A DNA stretch of 64,000 nt from Owenia fusiformis (taxonomy: Eukaryota > Annelida > Polychaeta > Sabellida > Oweniidae), in assembly GCA_903813345.2 (NCBI GenBank), contig CAIIXF020000008.1, forward strand, positions 16,784,822 through 16,848,821. Direction: 5' to 3'. Position numbers and translations under genes: made by a program. This document shows positions 46,309 through 58,300 of this stretch, one piece after another. Each line of letters starts with the position of its first letter. The stretch's first letter is position 1. The notes beneath the pieces were generated by a model, which saw only the letters and a program-made list of their open reading frames with translations, did no database searches and was not told the DNA's origin.

Positions 46309-49300
46309 GTAAGTTCTACAAGCTAATACATTTCTATTTCACACTTATTGAAACACCCCTACGGAACTTCTCTTTTGTCAAAATATATTTTTTTTAAAAA
46401 TGAAGCTTAATTGGAAACAGTTAAAATGCTGTTATGTAAAGAAGTGAAATAATACAGCAACTTGCAAAACATAAACATCAAAACTTCAAGACTATAGTGC
46501 ATAATACCATTCTATTGTTCTTTGAGTTGGACTTTATTAACCATTTGTCGATTGAAAATTACCAAATAGACAGTTTTATGTTACATTTATCTGAGTGTTA
46601 TACCCAGCTACATCCTATTATATTTATGCCACATGTAAGAATCATAAATGTTGCATTCCAAATAAATAACAACAGATAACTCAGAGCCAGTTGGGGATGT
46701 AGAAATTAGTGTTATATCACTTCCATGTTACCTCTGCATGAGTTTGATTTTGAGGTACTAATGTAATTCTCTGGGGTTCATGCAGGGTGTTCTTGGCGTC
46801 TTCTTTCGAAGTGGAAAGGAACACAACATGTGGGAGGGGTGACAAGATATTTTTTGCACTTAGTCATGTGATATTGTTAAATGTAGTTAAGTCCCTTGTG
46901 AAGAGAAAGGATGAGTAAATGAAATCAGTGCACGTTTATTTGAAATTTTCAACCAGATACACAGTCCATCATCCTTTGTCCAAGGGCATTTCAATTTATT
47001 CCATTAGCTGGGATAGACGACTGATCCACAAAGGCAATTATTTTGGCTTGTCTTATATCAGGAGATACAACAGGTGGCTACAGTTCTGGGTTTCATTCAA
47101 TTCAATCATTACCCTGCGTGCAGAGTCTAGTTAAACTACACTCTGCCTAGTAGAGACCATATTACAGTTTAGTTACCCCACCCCCACGACGGGTACCAGT
47201 GACAGTTATGGGTAATAAATCACTTTTGACCTTCGCGCTGACCTTTCTTCCACCAATCAGCGAGCTTGAAGAAACATACGCCAAATGCGTTCTAATTAAA
47301 TATGCGCATGCCATTGGTCAATTCCGGGCTCAACGATGAAGTCAGAAGGAATGACTATATATAGAACGTCGGTCAAATTTGGCCGACGAACACTGATTGG
47401 CGCGGTGAGTTCACAGGTTTATTTTAGTTTGAAAGAGTGAAGACGAAGCTCTCTTTTAAGAAGTGAAGTCAAACGAATGCAAAGGGTATTCAATCATCCA
47501 GGTAATCCTTTATTTCTAATTCTGGCCAGTTAGTCTAATTATCTGTATACTGCTCATTAGAAAAGCATTTATTTGTCTCTGAGATGAACCCAGAAGTTTT
47601 GAAGATAGGATTTTACACAATCCAGGTGTTGTTCTTTCACCAAGGGCACTAGATCATCATGCTATCTCGGACATTATGTTAGTGTGGAATCATCTATATC
47701 TGCTTCAAGTAGCCTCTTTGTTCTTTGTTTCAAGGTGGTCTCGGACAATGGACATATATCAAAGATATTTATTTCAGTCGTTTACATTTATGTTTCTCTT
47801 GAAAAATTTTGTTTTTTATCCCATGCTTTTTTGTCACCACCAGAATGGGTGACATTGTTATAGTCTTAACTATTTTGTGGATGGTGTTTGGTGGTTGGTG
47901 TTAGGCATTCAGTGGTTGGTGTTTGGCATTTGGCGGTTGCCATTCGGTATCTGTGGCAAATTGCAGGTGGCGACATTTGGCATCTTAATGCCCCATCATC
48001 TTTATATAGGTCCTTCTCTGAAACAATAAAGAACTATGCACCTGAGCGATGGATCAAAATGAATCATTTTTCACTTTGCTTTAAGTTTTGTTATACTCTG
48101 TTTGGTTATCTCAAAGAAATTATGAAATATTGTTCAAGCCATGATATTTTCTCCGTCTGGTTTTTCAGTGTCAGCGTTTGGTGTCTGTAAAGAATTATTA
48201 TTACACTTTTGTAATTGCAAGCAGTTGCGACATGTTGACATGTTAATGCCTTGATGTTCTTGTCTTTGTATTTTCTGGTTTTCTCTTGTTATTTGTTTTT
48301 CAAAACCTCTGGTTTCCTTTTATAGTCCTGTTTCTCTTAATTGATTATGTCTATTGTATCTTTGCTTGTATTTCTGTTTCTGTTCCAATATTCTGTGTGA
48401 GTGAAATTCAATGTTTCAATGGCCTTAACTTAACCTTTAATTAAAAAGTAATTAACAGTTCTGTAGACAACAGGTTCTTTATTTACCAATAGCTCCCATA
48501 TGTTGATTTCAAGACCATGCTTTCTGTAAATTTGGAAACTTTCATTGTGCTCTTGTTTGAGGAGTATGTCTGGTCTTGTTCACATGTTGCAATAATCTTT
48601 CTCTTATTTTGCCATTCATACCAATTGTTTGTATATCAGTTGTTTATAAGCCAACTGTTTGTATATCAGTTGTTTGTAAGGCAGTTGTTTGTATATCAGT
48701 TGTTTGTAAGGCAGTTGTTTGTATATCAGTTGCTTGTAGGGCAGTTGTTTGTATGTCAGTTGTTCATAAGCCAATTGTTTGTATATCAGTTGTTTGTAAG
48801 GCAGTTGTTTGTATATCAGTTGTTTGTAAGGCAGTTGTTTGTACATCAGTTGCTTGTAAGGCAGTTGTTTGTATGTTGGTTGTTCATAAGCCAATTGTTT
48901 GTATATCAGTTGTTTGTAAGGCAGTTGTTTGTATATCAGTTGTTTGTAAGGCAGTTGTTTGTATATCAGTTGTTTGTAAGGCAGTTGTTTGTATATCAGT
49001 TGCTTGTAAGGCAGTTTTTGTATATCAGTTGCTTGTAAGGCAGTTTTTGTATATCAGTTGCTTGTAAGGCAGTTTTTGTATATCAGTTGCTTGTAAGGCA
49101 GTTGTTTGTATGTCAGTTGTTTGTATGTCAGTTGCTTGTAAGGCAGTTTTTGTATATCAGTTGCTTGTAAGGCAGTTTTTGTATATCAGTTGCTTGTAAG
49201 GCAGTTGTTTGTATGTCAGTTGTTTGTATGTCAGTTGCTTGTAAGGCAGTTTTTGTATATCAGTTGCTTGTAAGGCAGTTTTTGTATATCAGTTGCTTGT

Positions 49301-52300
49301 AAGGCAGTTGTTTGTATGTCAGTTGTTTGTATGTCAGTTGTTTGTAAGCCAATTGTTTGTATGCCAGTTGTTGTATGTTGATATAGACCATAATTTCCCC
49401 ATGGTCGAATTGTATGTATAGTAAAGATGTGCAAATACTTAAAATGGAGGGGGAGGTATAATTTGAAATGACAAACATCCCGACTTTTGTTTGCTATTTG
49501 AATCAGTTTGATAACAGGTATAACCCTCCAGATGTAACAAGAAGCTATATATATTAAGTATATCCTATGGATATCCTGTTATCCCCTGATTACTAGATAA
49601 CTCTTATATGATTCATTACAATAAATAATACAATTTACTAGTACAACAATCAAGTTGACTTGCATTAAATGAGCATATGATGTAATAAATACACTGCAAT
49701 ATAAAAAGCAATACTATGACAGAATATAGTGCAATTACAAAGCTGTGAAAGCAATACAGATTTACTGTATGAGAGTACTGGGTTTTGGTCATCCCAGACT
49801 ACTTGATATGTTGTAGTTTTATGTTAGAATCATTTATCACATCAAGTGTAGCCATCTGTCTGTCAACCTGTTTTGAGAAGCCATCATTAATTTAATTACA
49901 CATGCCCATTTCTGTAGACTTTTTACCACCAGCATGGGAGTGCTTTTGTAGTATTCACTTTTCAGCTCTTTTCAGCTCTACTTGTCTTCCCCCCTACCTA
50001 ACTCAGCAGATCATTGCTTGTTAGTTATTATGTATATGAGAAGCAGTTGTTCTTCTGTTTCACAACCTGGCCAGTTAGAACTACTCATTTATTACCAGAT
50101 ATCAATGTCTGTCCACCGTGTCCATTACCAGTTCATAAATTTCATGGAATGTCTAAACAATACCATCTGAGGGTGTCTGTTGCTTGACTGGACCTTTGAA
50201 GTTCATGGCCTCAGGTGCCTCACTGGTCACCCCTCTGGACATTGGTCATTCTGGCATTGCTTGAGATGATATGAGTCAGTGAACAGTATTGAATTTCCAT
50301 ATAGGGTCAATTGGGTTTGTTTTTTGTTTTTGAATGCTCATACTGTATATCCTACAAGCAAAGGGTTCCTCATGAGGGCCCCCCTCCAAGCAAGCGATGA
50401 TGTTTGGACCACTGCTTTTGGAAGATGACAATGTGTGACTTCCTTGTGACCAGCAACTGAATTTAAACTTTAAAGTTTTTGTTTAAAAAAGCTCTCACTT
50501 TCTCACAGACAAGGGGGTCACATTATGGCAATGTCTCACTTATTTTGTGAGAAAGTATATTTCTTTGAACCATGGTTATAATCTGTTTGAAAAAAAGTTT
50601 ATTCCTTTTTGCTCTTGTGTTCCTTTCCACCCCAATTTGGTGCTTTATATTTGGTTCTATGCCATTCTTAATGTCAGAATCGAGTATGTTGTGGCAGGGT
50701 GTAATGGGGAGGGGAGGGAGGGGGGTTATAAGGGCTTGTGCAATGTAGCTAGACTAAAGCTTTCTTTAAAGAAACTAAACGCAACTGTTAGAAAGGGTAA
50801 CTCTATGTCATTTTATTCCCAGGAATAGGAGTAATGTTGAGACTAAATAATCTTATTTTAGTCTTGGTTGTTGCTTGCATGTTGACAGGTCTCTTGAATT
50901 CATGTTGACAGGTCTACCAAGACATGTTGAAATATCACTGGTATCTCAAGCATCGCTAACTAATACTTCTGATAAAGCTTTGACCATTTACATTTGGGTT
51001 TCAGGTGTATTCTCGGACTAGTCACTTACCTTTAAAGGCTTTATTAGGTGCTTTTCTCGTCGTTCTTAATCCTAGGTTTCCCTACATTTTTTAACAATTT
51101 GTACTCTGGGAGGCTTAATTTATTTTCTGCAAATATGAAGCATTTAATGTCACTTACTAATCAGCAATTCTACAATGATGTTGTGAGAATTTATTATCAA
51201 TTTATTTATACCAAAATAAAATGTTACAACAAGAGTCCTTCAATTGGTTTTAAGCATTATAGAAGAGTTATCTTGTGAGAAAATGAGGTTCATATCTTAC
51301 TCTTAATTAATCAAGCATGCTACTTATACTGGCTGCTTATTGCTCAGTCTTAGGTACATTAAGTGCACCTTTATATACTATATTTCTATAATGTAGTCTT
51401 GCATCAAGTCTATGAATCTTACCCCCCCCTCCCCATGTGGTTAGGGAGGTGGAGTGTTAGGGGTCACATTGTTCTGAGGCAAGGTTATCCACATTACAGA
51501 GTTCATGTTCATGTTCATGGTCAATATAATTTTGGCATTTACTGTAAAATACACTTGAAATAATCTGCCATCAGCATATTTAAAATCCTACCACTGTTAA
51601 CTGCACAGGACAGATTATATTGATGCATGTGAAATCTGACTCAAACCAAGTTATACTATATGTTTTTTATGTTTTCAGGAAAGTGATAGAAAGAGCAATT
51701 GGGGCTTATTGAAAAATGCTATTAAAATAACCAGTAGTGATGTAAGTATTTTTCTTTCATTGTATTACAATATTCAAGTGTAAAGTGTTCACTAGATTCT
51801 TTTATATTCCTTGCTGATTCCACTCTTTTTCACTCCTTGTGCCTTTAGGTAACATTTCTGTTATTATTAAATACGAAATAAACACAATAAGCAACAATAT
51901 AAAAGCAAGAGAAGAAAACTATGATGCAACCATTTCTTGTACCAAAAAGTTGGAAGAATTGTACTTATAAAATTAGTATGTTGTTCTGTCGACTTAAGAA
52001 AATCCTACAGAGAAAACAGAATCATTGATTGCTTTATCTCTGCTCTAAATGATTCCAGGAATCTCCGTTCCTAGAACCTACAGACGGAAAATGGGGCCCT
52101 TGGAGTGAGGGCTCCGAGTGCTCTCGGTCCTGTGGGGGAGGAGTTTCTTTACAGGAACGACAATGCCAAGATACGAGGTAAGTCAAAAATAGAATCGGAA
52201 GTGTTCATATTTCCAGGTGTGCACATTAAGGTGCTTATATATTCATTACACATCTTTTTCAACAATTAATATGATTTTGTAAAACAGAAGAGGTGATCAG

Positions 52301-55300
52301 TCAATGTTCTAAGTTATATTTTGGACTAAATGGTACTAATGATATAATCTTGCACCTGGCCTATGCTGTCATTCTGCTTAAATCAGGTTTATGGTCGAGT
52401 TTTATTGTTCCTAAAGAGCCATAGAGTTCAAGAGCTGGCAGTATAATTTCAAAGAAAATAGGACTCCATTCAGGATCCATTAGGTCATGTAATTGCTTAT
52501 ATCATCATGTACTTCACATAAGTGTCCTCATCCTATCTTATACAAAGGGGCCTACAATAGAGATTTCCTACCGGACATACTTTGAAAGACATTATCATAT
52601 TTATGATATCTAAGAGGTCAAACTCATAGACAACAGGTTTATCTCAAGTTATTGTAGAATTTAGTTGATTATTTACAATGTTAGTCTGCTCAATTATCGC
52701 AGTTATTAAACAAAAATGCAGGGAGGTGTAAGATCATGTGCTAAGTTATGGGTACTTAATTTGTTAAGTCAGTTGGTGTAAAAAGTATTCATCTTTTAAA
52801 GATTTTGGCCCATTTTCCCTAAATTTTCAAACCACTTTTGATAAAATCTAGGTCTTTAAGGCAAATAGGTTTCAGGAAAGGCATTTACACTTTTTGGCTA
52901 ATTGCATGTACAGTATTTCTATTCTTCTAGTACCTTGTAAGAAAACTCCAAAATGGTGAGATTTGGCTTGAAAAAGTTTATCAATTCAATATCACGCTTT
53001 TTGATTTTTTTGTCACCCAGTAAGTCCCTTTGATAAATGCTGGAAGCATTTTTCCATCCATCTGAAATTCTGTCTCCCTCAATGCAAATTGTTATTTCAT
53101 ATGCTTGTGCATGTAGTTAAAAATTTAGAAGCTCCTTGACAGAGATAGATATATTAAAATCAGTGGTATATTTGCACTTACGATATAACACATATTTGAG
53201 TAAGCGATCTTTGCACCTCTTAGAAAGTGTTGGAAGTAGATCCTCAAGTGGTATATTGACTACTTTACTGTTCATTATATAACATACTTTAACATCCTTT
53301 ATATCATTGAACAATAAATATTAAATTGTCTTTAAATAGTTAGAGGCAAACATACCACTATGCACATACCATTGAAAGATATAACAAAGTTTAGTTTTAA
53401 CAATTTCAAAAATGACCAAGTGTTTTTTGCAGGCTCCTTTGTATGTGTAACAATTTCCCTTGTACAATCCACTGATAGATCTAGGTGGGGGCATGCCCCG
53501 TCCCCTGGGTGGGCCCAGAAAAATTTAATATGCCCTTGAAAATTTTGTAGGCCCAAGAAATTGGCTTTTTGGGCATAACTTGGCCTTTGTTTTGGCCAAA
53601 TTATCAAAAATGGACCTTAAATGTTCAAAATTTGGGCCCAATTTTTTGTTTTAAGTTATTTTTCTTACTTCAAATGTGCCCCTTGTTATTTTCTGGATCC
53701 ACCAGTGCAATATACATGTACTAATTTCCTTATACATGTGACTAGTCTAACTACAAGCCTCTGTGGCCCCCCTCTACTTGACTAAACACCTTCTCACACT
53801 TGTTGTGCAAGGCCTTGTAGCTAGACTTACAAGAGACCATTTATGAAAAATTAGATGTCTTTGAAATACAGTATTAGGGGTGCCCAAAGAGTAAGATATC
53901 AAATTGGATACTTATGTTTTCTTTTTTTTTGTTACACCTTTGGATAATATAAATTCATAAATTATCCAATGCTGTGGCTTTCAAGAGATGAGGCCACCAT
54001 AAAAGGCTTCAAGTCTGGAGAACTACTATTGATTAATTGCATAGTAGCGATTAACACAATTTTCTTATTTAAGACACTTAAAGATACACTGAATATTCAT
54101 AAAAAGACACTCAAAGATACACTGAATATTCATAAAATAAGCACCAGTATATCTCTAAGTATCCTTAAACCAGCATTTACTAAGGTAGCTATAGGGCCAG
54201 TGTACAGCTGCATTCATAAGTATATGTCATCACCCTTGTAAACTAAAATGCACCAGACTCTACCTGGCAGGCTTTAGACTTACTATGGATCGCTTCTGCA
54301 TTATAGCATGAAACACCCACCTTTTCTATACAAAAACCTCACTCCCATCATGCATTATGAATAACATGGGATTTTGTTGTCCAATCAGAGTTGAGCTATT
54401 GAGGAAAAGTAGGGTGTAAATCATGGGAGTTTTTGACAGGTTTTACACACAGCTTGAGGAATTTGCCATAAATAATAGGAGGATCATAATTTTCTCATAA
54501 GTCATTTCGAACGCCTGTTTTAAAGTTAAGTTCATCTTCACCAACTCATCACTCATCTTAAAATAGCCGAGTAATAGGCTGATTTAGGGCCATATTCTTC
54601 CTGTATTTGTATCTACTATACACTGAAATATTTACTATGTATCATGTACAGTACATTGTAGTAAGAAATATATTCTGTGTCCTCCCAATGAGTTTTCTTA
54701 ACTGGATACATAATTTTTGTTCCCGGGGGGTTCACTATATATAAACCTTGACGGGGATCCTCGGCGCATGTGGGGTACCTTTTTCAACGTTTGGTATGGC
54801 AATGGACCCTTATTTTAGGATTTGGTATGGGAATGCCCGGAAATTTCTGACTTCTGAGGTATGGCAATGGTCGGACTTTTGCTCTTCTGGTATGAGAATG
54901 GTCGTTGTAGATACGTTACCTAACATTCGTGGTATGGCATTGGTCCAGTAGTTGCAAATTTGAAGTTGTTTTGGATCGTTTCCCGAAGTATCTTCTTTTC
55001 CAGGGCCTTCTTCAACTTTTGAATTTTAGCCCTTTTCCCGGGAAATGAGGACCAATCATAGGCTTTGATGAAGTATCGCGAGATTTTTCGTGATTTCAAT
55101 ACATATTTGGACATTTGGTATGGCATTGGTCCTACATTTTGAAATTTGGTATGGCATTGGTCCCATAATTGGACATTTGGTATGGTATTGGTCCTATATT
55201 TGGACATTTGGTATGGCATTGGTCCTATATTTGGACATTTGGTATGGCCTTTGGGCATTATTTTGGTTGGTATGGGAACATATTGAAATTTGACAGATTG

Positions 55301-58300
55301 GTATGGGAACATATTGATATTTGAGGCTTCAGCCTAGGACCCCCGTCGAGTTTTATATACAGTGAACCCCCCGGGTTTTTGTTTTACCTATTTTGGATTA
55401 CATTTTTAATGAATGCAGAATTAAAGCACTCTAAATAGCACCACCTTCTACATTGGCACATTTGTGGAGTATGCGTTTAATGTGTTATAAATTGTGATCT
55501 TCATGTAAAACTGAATATGAATTAATAAACTGACTAGAATATGCTCTGATAAATAATTTTCTTTATTGTATTTGTAGTAAAACTGGAAGTCACAGCTGTA
55601 TAGGACCAAGCAAGATCTACATTTCATGTAATATACAGGTAAGTCACAGCTGTATAGGACCAAGCAAGATCTACATTTCATGTAATATACAGGTAAGTCA
55701 TAGCTGTATAGGACCAAGCAAGATCTACATTTCATGTAATATACAGGTAAGTCATAGCTGTATAGGACCAAGCAAGATCTACATTTCATGTAATATACAG
55801 GTAAGTTATAGCTGTATAGGACCAAGCAAGATCTACATTTCATGTAATATACAGGTTAGTCACAGCTGTATAGGACCAAGCAAGATCTACATTTCATGTA
55901 ATATACAGGTAAGTCACAGCTGTATAGGACCAAGCAAGATCTACATTTCATGTAATATACAGGTAAGTCACAGCTGTATAGGACCAAGCAAGATCTACAT
56001 TTCATGTAATATACAGGTAAGTTATAGCTGTATAGGACCAAGCAAGATCTACATTTCATGTAATATACAGGTAAGTCACAGCTGTATAGGACCAAGCAAG
56101 ATCTACATTTCATGTAATATACAGGTAAGTCACAGCTGTATAGGACCAAGCAAGATCTACATTTCATGTAATATACAGGTAAGTCATAGCTGTATAGGAC
56201 CAAGCAAGATCTACATTTCATGTAATATACAGGTAAGTCATAGCTGTATAGGACCAAGCAAGATCTACATTTCATGTAATATACAGGTTAGTTATAGCTG
56301 TATAGGACCAAGCAAGATCTACATTTCATGTAATATACAGGTTAGTCACAGCTGTATAGGACCAAGCAAGATCTACATTTCATGTAATATACAGGTAAGT
56401 CACAGCTGTATAGGACCAAGCAAGATCTACATTTCATGTAAGATACAGGTAAGTCACAGCTGTATAGGACCAAGCAAGATCTACATTTCATTTAATATAC
56501 AGGTAAGTTATAGCTGTATAGGACCAAGCAAGATCTACATTTCATGTAATATACAGGTAAGTCACAGCTGTATAGGACCAAGCAAGATCTACATTTCATG
56601 TAATATACAGGTAAGTCACAGCTGTATAGGACCAAACAAGATCTACATTTCATGTAATATACAGGTAAGTCACAGCTGTATAGGACCAAGCAAGATCTAC
56701 ATTTCATGTAATATACAGGTAAGTCACAGCTGTAAAGGACCAAGCAAGATCTACATTTCATGTAATATACAGGTAAGTCACAGCTGTTAGGACCAAGCAA
56801 GATCTACATTTCATGTATTATAAAGGTAAGTCACAGCTGTATAGGACCAAGCAAGATCTACATTTCATGTAATTTACAGGTAAGTTATAGCTGTATAGGA
56901 CCAAGCAAGATCTACATTTCATGTATTATAAAGGTAAGTCACAGCTGTATAGGACCAAGCAAGATCTACATTTCATGTAATATACAGGTAAGTTATAGCT
57001 GTATAGGACCAAGCAAGATCTACATTTCATGTAATATACAGGTAAGTCACAGCTGTTTAGGACCAAGCAAGATCTACATTTCATATAATATACAGGTAAG
57101 TCATAGCTGTATAGGACCAAGCAAGATCTACATTTCATGTAATATACAGGTAAGTCACAGCTGTATAGGACCAAGCAGGATCTACATTTCATGTAATATA
57201 CAGGTAAGTCATAGCTGTATAGGACCAAGCAAGATCTACATTTCATGTAATATACAGGTAAGTCACAGCTGTATAGGACCAAGCCAGATCTACATTTTAT
57301 GTAATATACAGGTAAGTCACAGCTGTATAGGACCAAGCAAGATCTACATTCCATGTAATATACAGGTAAGTCACAGCTGTATAGGACCAAGCAAGATCTA
57401 CATTTCATGTAATATACAGATAAGTCACAGCTATATAGGACCAAGCAAGATCTACATTTCATGTAATATACAGGTAAATCAAAGCTTTATTGAACCAAGC
57501 AAGATCTACATTTCATGTATTATACAGGTAAGTTATAGCTGTATAGGACCAAGCAAGATCTACATTTCATGTAATATACAGGTAAATCAAAGCTTTATTG
57601 AACCAAGCAAGATCTACATTTCATGTAATATACAGGTAAGTCACAGCTGTATAGGACCAAGCAAGATCTACATTTCATGTAATATACAGGTAAGTCACAG
57701 CTGTATAGGACCAAGCAAGATCTACATTTCATGTAATATACAGATAAGTCACAGCTATATAGGACCAAGCAAGATCTACATTTCATGCAATATAGAGGTA
57801 AGTCACAGCTGTATAGGACCAAGCAAGATCTACATTTCATGTAATATACAGGTAAGTCACAGCTGTATAGGACCAAGCAAGATCTACATTTCATGTAATA
57901 TACAGGTAAGTCACAGCTGTATAGGACCAAGCCAGATCTACATTTCATGTAATATACAGGTAAGTCACAGCTGTATAGGACCAAGCCAGATCTACATTTC
58001 ATGTAATATACAGGTAAGTCACAGCTGTATAGGACCAAGCAAGATCTACATTTCATGTAATATACAGGTAAATCAAAGCTTTATTGAACCAAGCAAGATC
58101 TACATTTCATGTAATAAATTAGTCACAGCTGTATAGGATCTGATGTGAGGCTGAGAAACAGTCATTGTGTGAGGCTAAAACATTTGTTATGTGAGGCTAA
58201 GAAGCATCATTATTTGAGGCTAAAAGGATTTGTTATGTAAGGCTAAGAAACAATCATTATGTGAGGCTAAAATATATATTTTGTGAGGCAAGGAAAAAAC

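Larger units (their letters stand above)
46309..51678 (+). other. Papilin intron 1
   Basis: 5.4 kb, non-coding. Contains the promoter-like block at 47190-47405 and the minisatellite at 48620-49375. The rest shows no coding signal. Confidence 0.7.
52178..55577 (+). other. Papilin intron 3
   Basis: 3.4 kb. Contains MITEs at 53470-53707 and 53744-53828 and the 8-bp-TSD element at 54722-55375. A duplicated 36-bp motif (ACACT(T/C)AAAGATACACTGAA) is at 54077-54135. No coding signal. Confidence 0.7.

Noticed and set aside
48517-49067. Plus-strand frames of 163-173 aa rich in QLFVxQLF
   Set aside because: Translation of the 30-bp minisatellite; equally open on the other strand, no domain, and inside papilin intron 1.
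54748-55312. Frames with FGMALVL / MPYQMSKY repeats
   Set aside because: Translations of the minisatellite inside the TIR element at 54722-55375.
55448-58056. Minus-strand frames with an 18-aa [11 protein letters not shown] repeat
   Set aside because: Antisense of the exon 4 array. A 54-bp unit without stops is open by default; no initiation or splice context supports a minus-strand gene.
55588-58138. CRISPR-like array
   Set aside because: Units are contiguous with no unique spacers, and the setting is an animal gene.
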